A model generated the notes under the pieces. The model saw only the letters and a list, made by a program, of their open reading frames with translations. It was not told where the DNA came from and ran no database searches. A stretch of DNA of 64,000 nucleotides from Streptomyces sp. NBC_00344 (GTDB lineage Bacteria > Actinomycetota > Actinomycetes > Streptomycetales > Streptomycetaceae): contig NZ_CP107996.1 in NCBI RefSeq assembly GCF_036088315.1, positions 6,747,001 through 6,811,000 on the forward strand, read 5' to 3'. Shown here one piece after another: positions 42,909 to 52,463 of the stretch. Positions within the stretch are counted from its first letter, which is position 1. Each line of letters opens with the position of its first letter. A program made the position numbers and the translations under genes.

Positions 42909-45611
42909 ATGAAGCGCCACCCACGCACGGCACGGCTGTCCTCCTTGCTCCTTATGGGCGTCCTCACTGCAGCTCTCCCCTCGGCCGCACCTGCCGCAGC
43001 GCACACATCGCCGGCCGGAGCCGCAAGCACCCCGGGCCCGTCCGGCGGCAACGGCTGGCAGCTGACGTCCACGCACATCGATCCGAAGGACAACGCGCAC
43101 GCATACGTCGGCAACGGCTATCTCGGGCAGCGCATCCCGCCCAACGGCTCCGGATACGCCACCACAGGCGAGACCCGCACCGGCTGGCCGCTGTACACCC
43201 ACGGCTACGACGGGGCCTTCGTCTCCGGGCTGTACGCGCACAACAAGAAAACCACCGAGAATCGCGAGGTCGCGGCCGCCATCCCGACCTGGACGCCGCT
43301 CACGGTCAGCACCGGCGGCAGCCACGCGGAGACATTCACATCCGCGACATCCGCCGGCCGGATCTCGCACTATCGGCAGACGCTCGACATGCGGCACGGC
43401 CTGGTGCACACATCCCTGACCTGGACGGCCACCGACGGCCGCGCCACCGACCTCGTCTACGACGTGGTCGCCGACCGCGCGGAAGCGCACGTCGGGGCCG
43501 TCAGGCTCCGGATGTCGCCGCACTGGAACGGGAACGCCAAGGTCACCGACCTCATCGACGGGCGCGGCGCCCGCCGTGTCGCGCAGACCGGCGGAGGGGC
43601 ACGGCCAGGCGGCCGGACAATGGACGTGGCGTTCCGTGCGGACGGCACCAGGACCGCCGGCGCCGTAGCCTCATCCCTGCGGACCGGCAGGGGGGTTCGT
43701 ACAGGAAGTGAACAACGTTCGGCTTCTGCCAAGAAGCTGAGTGCCCACCAGGCCGTCGGGTTTCCGGTGCGCAGCGGCCGCTCCTACGAATTCACCAAGT
43801 ACGTCGGCGTCGACACCGCGCTGACCTCAAAGGATCCCGAACGGACCGCCGTTGCCGCCTCACAGCGCGCCGCACACCGCGGCTGGCCGGCCCTCACCAC
43901 CGCTCACTCCGCCGCCTGGGACAGGCTCTGGCGCAGCGACATCGAGGTGTCCGGTGGCGGCGACCTGCAGTCCTGGGTTCGCTCCGCCGAGTACGGGCTG
44001 TTGTCCAGCACCCGGCGCGGCTCCTCCGACAGTATCTCGCCCACCGGACTGACCAGCGACAACTACGCCGGCCTGAAGTTCTGGGACGCTGAGACCTGGA
44101 TGTACCCGAGCCTGCTGGCCTCGCATCCCGGCCTCGCCAAGTCCGTCGTGGACTACCGCTACCGCACCCGTGCGGGCGCCCGCACCAACGCAAAGAAGCT
44201 CGGATACCCCGGCCTCTTCTACCCGTGGACCAGCGCGAGCAAGGGCGACCTGTGGACCGAGTGTCACAGCTGGGACCCGCCACACTGCAAGACCCAGAAC
44301 CACCTCCAGAGCGACATCGCCCTCGCCACCTGGCAGTACTACCTGGCGACCAAGGACACCAACTGGCTGCGCACCCGCGGCTGGCCCGTCATCAAGGGCA
44401 TCGCGCAGTTCTGGGCCGGCCGCGTCACGCACAACGATGACGACAGCTACTCCATCAAGAACGTCGCCGGTCCCGACGAGTACAGCAACGGCGTCAACGA
44501 CGGTGTCTTCACCAACGCCGGCGCGGCCACCACGCTGCGTACCGCCACCCACGTAGCCCAGTTGCTCGGCAAGCACGCCCCGGCGAGCTGGGCGGCGATC
44601 GCTGGCAAACTGCGCATCCCGTACGACGCGAAGAAGCAGGTCTTCCAGCAGTACGACGGCTACAAGGGCTCCTCCATCAAGCAGGCCGACACGGTTCTGC
44701 TGATGTACCCGCTGGAGTGGCCCATGCCGAAGGGCGCCGCGACCAACACCCTCAACTACTACGCCGCTCGCACCGACCCCGACGGCCCGGCCATGACCGA
44801 CTCGGTGCACTCCATCGACGCGGCCTCCATCGGCGAGCCCGGCTGTGCCACGTACACGTATATGAAGCGCGCCATCAAGCCGTTCGTTCGCGGCCCGTTC
44901 GACGTGTTCTCGGAGGCGCGCGGCGACAAGGCGGGCGCCTCGGACCCGCTGTCCGGCTCCCCGGCCCAGGACTTCGTGACCGGCCAGGGCGGCTTCCTGC
45001 AGACGCTCACCAACGGCTTGACCGGGCAGCGGCTACGCGAGGACCGGGTGCACCTGGACCCGGTGCTGCCGCCGCAGCTGAGCCACGGCGTGACGCTCAA
45101 GGGCCAGCGCTGGCAAGGCCGGACCTACGACATCGCGATCGGCGCGCACCAGACCACAGTGCGGCTCACGCACGGCGCGCCCTTCGAGGTGGAGGGGCCG
45201 CAGGGCAGGCAGATCGTCAGCGCCTCGGCACCCGCCGTCCTCAAAACCCGGCGGCCCGACCAGGATCCGACCGACAACATCGCCCGGTGCCGTACGGCAC
45301 AGGCGAGTTCGGAGCAGCCGGGTCAGTATGCGGATGCCGCGCTGGACGGCAGCACGGCAACCGCCTGGGCGCCCGACGGCACGGACGGCACCCTGACCGC
45401 CGACCTCGGCCGCATCGCGCGGATCTCCGGCATCACCCCGCACTGGACGGGCCGGCACCCCGCCTCGTACCGGGTCACCGCGTCGGTGGACGGCAAGCAC
45501 TGGCAGGCCGTGAAGGGGCAGGCCACGACGGCACGGTATGTGCGGGTGTCCGTGCACGCGGCCGACGCGAAGAAGCCGGCTGGGCTGGCGGAGTTGGTGG
45601 TGCGGCACTGA
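42909..45611 (+). CDS. Secreted GH65 glycoside hydrolase with C-terminal F5/8-type module
   Basis: 900-residue exported enzyme: signal peptide (about 1-32, LSSLLLMGVLTAALPSAAPA then AAHTS), GH65 N-terminal beta-sandwich and (alpha/alpha)6 catalytic domain (about 50-760), and an F5/8 type C (CBM32-like) module at the end (about 775-900). The general acid Glu524 lies in VAGPDEYSNGV, and the preceding LKFWDAETWMYPSLL and SDIALATWQYYLA match GH65. GH65 enzymes are trehalases, kojibiose/nigerose phosphorylases or alpha-glucosidases; secretion favours a hydrolase (acid-trehalase or alpha-1,2-glucosidase type). GGAGAACG precedes the ATG. No export partner genes. Confidence 0.85.
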   Translation: MKRHPRTARLSSLLLMGVLTAALPSAAPAAAHTSPAGAASTPGPSGGNGWQLTSTHIDPKDNAHAYVGNGYLGQRIPPNGSGYATTGETRTGWPLYTHGYDGAFVSGLYAHNKKTTENREVAAAIPTWTPLTVSTGGSHAETFTSATSAGRISHYRQTLDMRHGLVHTSLTWTATDGRATDLVYDVVADRAEAHVGAVRLRMSPHWNGNAKVTDLIDGRGARRVAQTGGGARPGGRTMDVAFRADGTRTAGAVASSLRTGRGVRTGSEQRSASAKKLSAHQAVGFPVRSGRSYEFTKYVGVDTALTSKDPERTAVAASQRAAHRGWPALTTAHSAAWDRLWRSDIEVSGGGDLQSWVRSAEYGLLSSTRRGSSDSISPTGLTSDNYAGLKFWDAETWMYPSLLASHPGLAKSVVDYRYRTRAGARTNAKKLGYPGLFYPWTSASKGDLWTECHSWDPPHCKTQNHLQSDIALATWQYYLATKDTNWLRTRGWPVIKGIAQFWAGRVTHNDDDSYSIKNVAGPDEYSNGVNDGVFTNAGAATTLRTATHVAQLLGKHAPASWAAIAGKLRIPYDAKKQVFQQYDGYKGSSIKQADTVLLMYPLEWPMPKGAATNTLNYYAARTDPDGPAMTDSVHSIDAASIGEPGCATYTYMKRAIKPFVRGPFDVFSEARGDKAGASDPLSGSPAQDFVTGQGGFLQTLTNGLTGQRLREDRVHLDPVLPPQLSHGVTLKGQRWQGRTYDIAIGAHQTTVRLTHGAPFEVEGPQGRQIVSASAPAVLKTRRPDQDPTDNIARCRTAQASSEQPGQYADAALDGSTATAWAPDGTDGTLTADLGRIARISGITPHWTGRHPASYRVTASVDGKHWQAVKGQATTARYVRVSVHAADAKKPAGLAELVVRH

Positions 45612-45636
45612 CAGCGGCCGCGGATCCACGGCTGTC

Positions 45637-45679
45637 GTCGATCGCCGGAGGGCTGATCTCAGCTCGTCCGGCGATCGAC
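45637..45679 (+). terminator. Hairpin after GH65
   Basis: GTCGATCGCCGGA (45637-45649) pairs perfectly with TCCGGCGATCGAC (45667-45679), a 13-base stem with a 17-base loop, 26 bases after the stop. Confidence 0.7.
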
Positions 45680-45889
45680 GGCACGCCACCGTGCCGGCAT
45701 CGCTGGAGGTGCCCGTCGTAGCCGCGGCCGACAGCACCGGTGCGTTGTCCGGCCCCAGGCTGTGCCACGGCCAGGACCAACGGCGGTGCTGGCTTCATTC
45801 GGCGCCGGTGCGGTGGCTCCTCGCCCAGCCGTCCTTTGGTTTCCTCGCCGTGAACGCTGGGAAAGTCGGCGGCACGTTAACATGCCAGT

Positions 45890-46540
45890 GTGATCAAGCC
45901 CATTGAGCTCGTGATATTCGACTGTGACGGCGTCCTGGTGGACAGCGAGCACATCGCGGTACGCGTGGATGCGATGAGCCTGGCGTCGCTCGGTTGGCCG
46001 CTCAGCGAACCCGAGATCATCGAGCGCTTCGTAGGCCGTTCACACGCCGACATGATCACCGAGATCGAGAGGCACCTCGGGTACCGCCTACCCGACGGGT
46101 GGGAAGCGGAGCAGCGACGACTCTACCGTGAGGCCATGGAGGCCGAGCTCACGCCTGTCGACGGCATAGTCGAGGCCCTGGAGCACATCCAGCTGCCCAC
46201 CTGCGTGGCCTCCAGCACCAGCCACAACGGCCTTCGTCACACCCTGGGCCTGACCGGCCTGTATACGCGCTTCGAAGGTCGCATCTACAGCGCGACGGAA
46301 GTGGCCAACGGCAAGCCCGCACCGGACCTCTTCCTCCACGCGGCGCGGCACATGGGGTTCGCCCCCGACGTCTGCGCTGTGGTCGAGGACAGCCGTTTCG
46401 GCGTGCAGGCCGCCCGCGCTGCCGGCATGCGTGTCTTCGGCTACTGCGGGGGGCTCACTCCCGCAGAATGGCTGCACGGGCCTGGCACGGTGGTCTTCGA
46501 GGACATGCGTGACCTGCCGGCTCTCGTCGCCAAGGACTGA
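45890..46540 (+). CDS. HAD-superfamily phosphatase (beta-phosphoglucomutase/YieH-like)
   Basis: 216-residue HAD hydrolase. Motif I FDCDGVLVDSE holds the nucleophile Asp; motif II CVASSTSHNG, motif III Lys in NGKPAPDLFL, and motif IV VVEDSRFGVQAA are intact, so it is an active sugar-phosphate or phosphoglycolate phosphatase. TAACAT (45878-45883) ends six bases before the GTG and there is no ribosome site, suggesting a leaderless mRNA. It stands alone. Confidence 0.87.
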   Translation: MIKPIELVIFDCDGVLVDSEHIAVRVDAMSLASLGWPLSEPEIIERFVGRSHADMITEIERHLGYRLPDGWEAEQRRLYREAMEAELTPVDGIVEALEHIQLPTCVASSTSHNGLRHTLGLTGLYTRFEGRIYSATEVANGKPAPDLFLHAARHMGFAPDVCAVVEDSRFGVQAARAAGMRVFGYCGGLTPAEWLHGPGTVVFEDMRDLPALVAKD

Positions 46541-47314
46541 CGCCGCTAAAGACCCTCTTGGCATCCTCCCCGCCGACCAAGGGCAGCTCCCTGACCCCCT
46601 GCCTGGAACGGCGCTCTCGTCACCGTCCGTCACGTCCCTTCCGGGGGACGCGCTCTACGTGGCTCCAGCAGACTGCACCTGACCGCAGCCTCCACCGGTG
46701 TTCGGCTCCGGTCTGCCGTCGGCTCCACCATGCCGACAGGACGGTCCCGGCAACTCGTGGCTCCGGTGCTGCACACGGCGAGGCCAGCCGAAGGAGCGAA
46801 CGGGCACCGGAGAGGTCCGTGCTGAGGTCTCGGGACTGCCTGCGAGTGTCGCAGCCCGCCTTGAGAGGGGGTACGGGCATCCGTGCCCGGGGGTGACGTT
46901 CCAGCGGCCTGTGAGCCCCTTCCGGTAGATATCCAAACATGGTCTGAGCTGCATAGATGTCGGACAACGGAGAACACCGCCCCCCGCTTACCGACAGGTG
47001 CACGTCTCAGTCGCGCAGGCTTCCGCGCCAATCGCACCCTCCCGGCGCGTGACGCCCGCACGGAACTGCTTCGGACGGGCAAACCGTCCCTCGACCACGT
47101 GGCGGTGGCGGTGGAGGACTCGGTCGAAAGCGGGTGGCCGGCCGCCGAGCATCTCACGCCTCGGTGGTTGACTGCTCCGCGTGAACGTTTCGTTATCGCC
47201 TTCCGTCTGTTCGCCTGCATCCCCGAGAGCGGCGACTGAACCGTCTGCGGTGGTTCTGCTCGCAGAAGTATGTCCGTTGCCGGGGGCAAATGATGACGGG
47301 TAGCCTCGCTCGAC
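46541..47314. other. Gap with IS remnant
   Basis: 774 bases between the HAD and GNAT genes. It holds the IS5-like fragment at 46991-47152; the left part (46541-46990) has only weak open frames. Confidence 0.45.
46991..47152 (-). pseudogene. IS5-family transposase C-terminal remnant
   Basis: A minus-strand frame contains GGRPPAFDRVLHRHRHVVEG then RFARPKQFRAGVTRR, close to the C-terminal GGRPPxFD...YRxRHVVERCFxRLKQFRxxATRYD of IS5-family transposases (from memory). The DDE Glu lies in the HVVE motif, but the rest of the gene is missing and the frame soon degenerates. Confidence 0.55.
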
Positions 47315-47833
47315 ATGACTCCCCAGCTGCGCAGCGACCGGATGTTGCTCGAGGCTTACGTACCCGCTGATGAGGACGATTTCGTTGCGCTCTTCATGGA
47401 CGCTCGGGTTTCCAGATGGATGGGTAACGGACCCTGGCCTGAGGCGGACTATCGCGCCACGTTCGCTCGGATCTTCACTCATGCCTATGAGAGTGCGCGT
47501 TTCGACGTCTGGGCCGTGCGTCAGGACGGCCGGTTGGTCGGCCATGCAGAGATCAAGCCGGCAAAGGTCGTCGATGGCCATGAGCTGGTCTACGGCCTCA
47601 CACCCGAGGTGTGGGGACGAGGGCTCGGTACTGAGCTCGCGGAGACAGTCGTCGCCTACGGCTTCGCAGCGCTGAATTTGGAGCAGGTGTACGCGACCGT
47701 GGCGGAGCCGAATGTCGCTTCGCTGGTGGCCCTTCGAAAGCTCGGGTTTCGTCACGTCCGGGACATTGCCGAGGACGATGGGACCCTCACTCATCTGCTT
47801 TCCTGTGATCGCGCCGAGCAGCAAGTGAGTTGA
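47315..47833 (+). CDS. GNAT-family N-acetyltransferase (RimJ/RimL-like)
   Basis: 172-residue acetyltransferase of the RimJ/RimL subgroup. It starts with LRSDRMLLEAYVPADEDDF, the acetyl-CoA pocket is YGLTPEVWGRGLGTELAETV, and the terminal NVASLVALRKLGFRHV is diagnostic. Such enzymes acetylate ribosomal-protein N-termini or small amines. TAGCCT at 47301 lies 8 bases before the ATG with no ribosome site visible. Confidence 0.83.
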   Translation: MTPQLRSDRMLLEAYVPADEDDFVALFMDARVSRWMGNGPWPEADYRATFARIFTHAYESARFDVWAVRQDGRLVGHAEIKPAKVVDGHELVYGLTPEVWGRGLGTELAETVVAYGFAALNLEQVYATVAEPNVASLVALRKLGFRHVRDIAEDDGTLTHLLSCDRAEQQVS

Positions 47834-48308
47834 AGCGAACCGGAGATGTACTGGTGGGCGTACTCAATTCGCCTCGGAGCCGCTGGGGCTCGTCGTCCTT
47901 GGCGGCCAGGACGGACGGAGGGGGTCAGCGACACGTCGTGCGAACGCACACGGCATCTCACCCCGGCAGCACGAATCTCGGGAACACGACCGACGTGTGT
48001 AGCGACCCGTGCGTCACCCCTCGGGCAGCTTGCTGGGTCGATTGCACACAGAGCTGTCCAGCCGCAACATTGAGGTAGCCGACTCGCAACGGATGGGAGC
48101 CACGCACACGCCGATCAGGGACGAAAGCCCGGTGCGCTCGTGCGCGCATCCTCTCCTGCCAGGAGGCGACCGTTGTGTCTTCTGACGGACGATGTGGTGA
48201 CACGCGAAGTTGACCGTACGGGTTCAACGTTCCGCTCTCTTCCGAGGTTGCGAGTACGCGCTGGAACGCGCCCGCAGCCGTCCCGGTCTCGTTCTGGGAG
48301 GCCAGAAG
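47834..48308. other. Intergenic gap, nothing recognised
   Basis: 475 bases between GNAT and the PGPGW protein gene; no gene, repeat or clear terminator seen. Confidence 0.4.
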
Positions 48309-48725
48309 GTGAGTGAGGTGCACAGACGAAACGCTCTGCGCCGAGGCGCCGCCCTCATCGCAGGAGCCGCGCTGCTGCTTATCGGCATAGCACTGTTGGT
48401 CCTGCCCGGCCCCGGCCTGCTGCTCATACTCGCCGGCCTGCTGGTCCTCGCTGATCAGTTCCCTGCCGTAGCCCGGTACGTCGATCCGGTACGGGTGCGT
48501 GCCATGCGCGCGGCCGGAGAAAGCGTCTCCTCCCCGGTCCGGATCGCCGGATCCTCCCTCGCTGCAGCAGCTCTCATGGCGGCCGGTCTGTTCTGGGGCC
48601 TGATGCCGGACCTGCCCTTCGGAGGCTGGCCCACCGGTGCCGGGCTGATCCTGTCGAGCCTGCTCCTCATCGCCCTGCTGGTGTACAGCTACCGCACGAC
48701 ACGTGTCCGCCGCCGTACTGGTTGA
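48309..48725 (+). CDS. PGPGW (TIGR02611-like) small membrane protein
   Basis: 138-residue integral membrane protein. The hairpin of two helices carries IALLVLPGPGLLLILAGLLV, the PGPGW-family signature (here PGPGL), followed by a further pair of helices in the second half (AAALMAAGLFWGLMP and AGLILSSLLLIALLVYSYR). GTG at 48309 is chosen because GGGAGG lies about 8 bases upstream. Function unknown. Confidence 0.8.
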   Translation: MSEVHRRNALRRGAALIAGAALLLIGIALLVLPGPGLLLILAGLLVLADQFPAVARYVDPVRVRAMRAAGESVSSPVRIAGSSLAAAALMAAGLFWGLMPDLPFGGWPTGAGLILSSLLLIALLVYSYRTTRVRRRTG

Positions 48726-48878
48726 CAGGCCAGGGGCAGTCAGTTCGGCACGGCGAGCTCGAGCGGCACCTGCCTGGCCTGCCGGACGCAGCAGTCGTCG
48801 GGCCGTTTTCGCGCGTACACGGCTCGAGCTACAGGATTCTTCACCAGACGGCACCGGTTTCTTGTCACGCGTACGTGA

Positions 48879-49039
48879 GGGCTGTCCCGTAATCCCTGGC
48901 GGGCGCACGACGACAGTTACGGCACCTCGCTGCGTTGTCGGAGCGCCCGAATACGTCCAGTATGCGGACACCCCTCCGCCTCGTGATGCACCGCATCTGA
49001 CGCCGCGCGCTGATCCACCACGGATTACGGGAGAGCCCT
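48879..49039. mobile_element. MITE copy 2
   Basis: 161-base element with terminal inverted repeats AGGGCTGTCCCGTAATC (48879-48895) and, on the other strand, AGGGCTCTCCCGTAATC (49023-49039): 16 of 17 match. The right part is nearly identical to the element at 37702-37868, the middle differs. Non-coding; it fills most of the gap between the PGPGW and zf-UBP genes. Confidence 0.78.
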
Positions 49040-49082
49040 TGGGCCGGATGCTGCGCTTCGGGGCTATTCGCTGCCTCCCGGT

Positions 49083-49445
49083 TCAATGCAACTGCTCCTG
49101 CCACGACGTGGGGACAGCCCCTGCGGGCCCGGGGACGGGCTGGTCGGCGGGGTGCGAGGTGGGTGGGGCAAGCTGCGGCCCTTGCGGGTGGAGTTGCTCA
49201 GTCGCGTAGTTGTAGTACCAGTCTTCGTCTGGTTCGAAGCTGGTGACAAAGGGATGACCGGTCGCTTTGGAGTGCTTGGTCGCGTGCTGGGAGGGCGAGG
49301 AGTCGCAGCACCCGATGTGTCCGCACGCGGCACAACGCCGCAGGTGGAACCACCAGCCTGGTCCGTCATCGGACATGCAGCCGGCGCAGCCCTCTCCGCT
49401 GGGGGAAACCTGTGGGTCGATGCCTGGGATGTTTTCGTCCGACAC
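49083..49445 (-). CDS. UBP-type zinc-finger protein
   Basis: 120-residue protein with a bacterial zf-UBP domain: GCAGCMSDD, then LRRCAACGHIGCCDSSPSQHATKHSKATGH, giving the Cys/His ligands for zinc in the same order as the ubiquitin-binding zinc finger, and VTSFEPDEDWYYNY after it. A Pro-rich tail follows. GTG at 49445 has GGAGG 8 bases upstream. In bacteria there is no ubiquitin, so the ligand is unknown; these genes are often single. Confidence 0.85.
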   Translation of the reverse strand: MSDENIPGIDPQVSPSGEGCAGCMSDDGPGWWFHLRRCAACGHIGCCDSSPSQHATKHSKATGHPFVTSFEPDEDWYYNYATEQLHPQGPQLAPPTSHPADQPVPGPAGAVPTSWQEQLH

Positions 49446-49842
49446 TCCAGCCCTCCTCGTAGAGCCGGCTCAGGGACGGCATGGTGCCGACCGCCAGCCG
49501 GGGTGGCCCCTCTTCCAGGCTGCGCCCGCCCGGGGAAGATTGCTAGCTGAACCGGCTGGACGACTGGGCATGCTCGTCGAGGTCATCCCAGATGTGTTCC
49601 GGACTCGTGAGCGGGAGATACGGCCGGGTGCCGGGGCCGCAGGCCTGTGATCTCGTAGTGAGAAGGTTTTTCGGCAGTCTGTCGAACGGTGAGGCCTCCG
49701 TTCGACGCTTGGGTGGAGGAGCGACCCGCGAAGCAGGATCGGGACGGGCCATCGCTCTGTGATCAACAAGCGCCCTATTCGCCGACCAAGGTTTTCGGTT
49801 GCCGGCTGCAAAGCCGGCAACCGGCTGCCGCAAGGAGTGATC
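49446..49842. other. Intergenic gap with a hairpin
   Basis: 397 bases between the divergent zf-UBP and DHFR-like genes. Just before the DHFR-like gene, TTGCCGGC-TGCAAA-GCCGGCAA (49799-49820) makes a perfect 8-base stem, 22 bases ahead of its AUG, so it could act in the mRNA leader. Confidence 0.5.
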
Positions 49843-50409
49843 ATGCAGATCCGCGCCCGTATGAGCATGAGTGCCGATGGGTACGTGACCACACCGAACG
49901 GGTGGCCCGCCTTGACGGCCGACCCCGCGTTCGTGTCCGGGCAGAGCCATGGCATCCGGGAATTCCTCGAAGGCTGCGAGGCGGCGCTGATGGGCCGCAC
50001 CACCTTCGAGCCCGCGCTGACCAACAACCGCTGGCCATGGCCGGACCTCGACGTGTTCGTACTCGGCTCAAAGCGTCCGGACGGCACCCCCGATCACGTC
50101 ACCGTCGACAATGACGCGGTGCGGCTGCTGGAGAAGTTGCGCTCGGTCAATCGGGGTGGTGACGTCCACCTCATCGGGGGCCCGCAGACGATCGGGACGT
50201 TCCACGCCCTTGGCGCACTCGACACTCTCGAACTGGTCCTGCTGCCGCAGCTGTTCGGTGGGGGGATGCACCTGACTCCCGCGCTCAGCCCCGACGCCGG
50301 GCTGACCTTCGAGCGCGAGCGTGTCCTCCCCGGCGGTTCAGTGGAGATCGTCTACTCCTGCCGGGGCAGTCGCTCCGAACTTCCGAGCAAGCCTGTTGGC
50401 CAACGCTGA
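49843..50409 (+). CDS. Dihydrofolate-reductase-like (RibD C-terminal) protein
   Basis: 188-residue reductase of the RibD_C/DHFR-like family. It begins RARMSMSADGYVTTPNGWPA, contains GCEAALMGRTTFE and VHLIGGPQTIGTFHALGALD with the NADPH phosphate loop, and ends with the beta-hairpin VEIVYSCR. AAGGAG lies 6 bases before the ATG at 49843. Family members are usually annotated only as reductases of unknown substrate. No partner. Confidence 0.83.
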   Translation: MQIRARMSMSADGYVTTPNGWPALTADPAFVSGQSHGIREFLEGCEAALMGRTTFEPALTNNRWPWPDLDVFVLGSKRPDGTPDHVTVDNDAVRLLEKLRSVNRGGDVHLIGGPQTIGTFHALGALDTLELVLLPQLFGGGMHLTPALSPDAGLTFERERVLPGGSVEIVYSCRGSRSELPSKPVGQR

Positions 50410-51513
50410 TCCCGGCCAGGCACGGGTCGCACGGAGGGAGTCGCCGACCCTGCTGCCGCTGCAGAGCGAGGGAAGCGACCACCAGCACCGCGGCGGCCAC
50501 GACTCGCCGACGACAAGGAGCGGCATCGAGCACCGATCCCGCTCACTGCCCACACCGAGAAGGACGGTGCTTCTGCGCAGGGCCTGCTTTTTGCCTTCGC
50601 CAGGCTCTGGGCCGCGATCGCGCCGTTGGCGCGCAGCGTGGAAGTAGGCCAGAGCGCCGGTGTCATCTTGCTCTCCCTGCCACCCGCGGCGTGTCGGGTG
50701 CGTTTGTGGCGGCGGTCGGTGGCAAACTGACGGGGCATCTAGAGTTGCCTTAGGCAACTTCTGTTCGGTCGCTCTGTCTTCTCAGAGTGTGCCCAAGCCG
50801 TCCTTCGGAGATGCCCGGGCCGCCTGTCACGGTGCTTGCGCATGCCGTAGCAGGCGGCGGTACGGAATAGTCCCCCGAGAGCTGGACCGCACGGCCGGGT
50901 GACGAAGGCAGCGCACGCGGACGTACAGCCGCCGGTCCTGTATCGGACAAGTTCACCGCGAATCCTGGAGTGGGGGAGCGAGCCTTCCGGAACGGAAGCA
51001 CTCCGATGCCGCGCGGTGCGACACGCCGGTGAGGTGAGGTCGGCCATAGGTCGACGGCGCGGTGCTCGCCGGCAGGGCGGATAGGATCCCGCTTCCTCAT
51101 CGGCCCATCACCATCGCCCTGGGAACCACTGCGGAGCTCCGCCGCGATGGTCAACGGTATGGCGCATCTCGCCGAACCGTAGCCACCCGTATGTCCAGGG
51201 GAAATGCTGCTCCAGCCGCCCTGCGCCTTGGGTGTCGAAACGTCAGATCCCCGACGGATTCCCTGTGTGTACGTCTGAAAGCCTCGTCTTGGGGTTTGCT
51301 GAGGTCATCGCGATACCGGCGGAGAGAGGCAACGCGCCCCCTGACGAATGCGTACCTGCTTCATCCGCACCCATTGAGCTCATGCCGTCACTCGGACGCT
51401 GCTCCCAGTTGGTGGGGCGTCAGATGCAGGTCGATGGTGATGACGTCGCCACTGCGAGTCGTCGAGCCGACGAAGTGTCAGCCTTCGTGGTTGCGCCGAA
51501 AGGAACCGTCTCC
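50410..51513. other. 1.1-kb gap with MarR-like palindrome
   Basis: Between the DHFR-like gene and the repeat surface protein. Contains the palindrome at 50743-50759; open frames on both strands (for example 50352-50738 minus) have no recognisable domain. Possibly a decayed gene. Confidence 0.45.
50743..50759. promoter_or_regulatory. Perfect palindrome of MarR-operator type
   Basis: AGTTGCC-TTA-GGCAACT, a perfect 7-3-7 inverted repeat resembling the TTGCCTnnGGCAA operators of MarR-family genes. No MarR gene or target remains nearby, so it may be an orphan site. Confidence 0.5.
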
Positions 51514-52434
51514 ATGCGCACTGCCCGCACGATGCTCGCCTCGGCCGCTGTCACTGCGGCTCTGGCCATCTCCGCTCCAGCCGCATATTCTCTCTCGTTC
51601 TCCGCCGCGCCCGCTTCGGACGGCGGTTCATCCACCAGCAGCGAACACGCCGACCACCACCCCGACAACGGCGCCCAGGATCAGTCGGGTCGTGAGCATC
51701 ATGGCGGGGATCCTGATGGGCGTGAGCACCACCGTCCTGAGGGTGGGATGCACACCGGTGGTGGTGCCCTGGCCATGACGTTGGGTGACAGTGCCGGTTC
51801 TGGTACGGGTGCTGAGGATCAGTCGGGTCGTGAGCATCATGGCGGGGATCCTGATGGGCGTGAGCACCACCGTCCTGAGGGTGGGATGCACACCGGTGGT
51901 GGTGCCCTGGCCATGACGTTGGGTGACAGTGCCGGTTCTGGTACGGGTGCTGAGGATCAGTCGGGTCGTGAGCATCATGGCGGGGATCCTGATGGGCGTG
52001 AGCACCACCGTCCTGAGGGTGGGATGCACACCGGTGGTGGTGCCCTGGCCATGACGTTGGGTGACAGTGCCGGTTCTGGTACGGGTGCTGAGGATCAGTC
52101 GGGTCGTGAGCATCATGGCGGGGATCCTGATGGGCGTGAGCACCACCGTCCTGAGGGCGGGATGCACACCGGTGGTGGTGCCCTGGCTCCGACGATGACG
52201 GGAGACGAAGGCGGCTCGTCCTCCGGCGTCGACCGCGGTGACTCCTGGAAGGGCGACCAGGCCAAGACGTGGGAGGGCAGGAAGCCGCACGGTGGCATGC
52301 ACACCGGCGGCGGCGGCATGGCGATGACCAACGGCAGCCTGGCCGCTGGTTCGGTGCTGCTGATGGGCGGTGTCGGGGCCGGCGCGTTCATGCTGCGCCG
52401 TCGCCGTAACGCCTCAAGCCTCTCCGCGGCCTGA
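51514..52434 (+). CDS. Secreted repeat surface protein, probable class F sortase substrate
   Basis: 306-residue exported protein. Signal peptide (about 1-31), a short Asp/His/Ser spacer, four 46-residue repeats (DQSGREHHGGDPDGREHHRP then EGGMHTGGGALAMTLGD...), a short linker, and a C-terminal wall-anchor-like end: GGMHTGGGGMAM, then a hydrophobic segment (LAAGSVLLMGGVGAGAFML) and RRRRN. No LPxTG; instead (E/H)GGMHTGGG precedes the hydrophobic segment and is also present in every repeat. AAAGGA lies 11 bases before the ATG. The class F sortase gene follows at 52553. Very rich in His (HH), so metal binding is possible. Confidence 0.8.
   Translation: MRTARTMLASAAVTAALAISAPAAYSLSFSAAPASDGGSSTSSEHADHHPDNGAQDQSGREHHGGDPDGREHHRPEGGMHTGGGALAMTLGDSAGSGTGAEDQSGREHHGGDPDGREHHRPEGGMHTGGGALAMTLGDSAGSGTGAEDQSGREHHGGDPDGREHHRPEGGMHTGGGALAMTLGDSAGSGTGAEDQSGREHHGGDPDGREHHRPEGGMHTGGGALAPTMTGDEGGSSSGVDRGDSWKGDQAKTWEGRKPHGGMHTGGGGMAMTNGSLAAGSVLLMGGVGAGAFMLRRRRNASSLSAA
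51679..52193 (+). repeat. Four 138-bp tandem coding repeats
   Basis: Units start at 51679, 51817, 51955 and 52093, period exactly 138 bases (46 codons); the last unit is partial. The units are almost identical at DNA level, including silent positions, which suggests recent amplification or gene conversion. Confidence 0.93.
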
Positions 52435-52463
52435 CCGGTTCGCTCACCCGTAGATTCCATGCC

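Noticed and set aside
50352..50738. Minus-strand gene starting beside the MarR-like palindrome
   Set aside because: No ribosome site, composition unlike a folded protein and no recognisable domain; kept only as a possible decayed gene.
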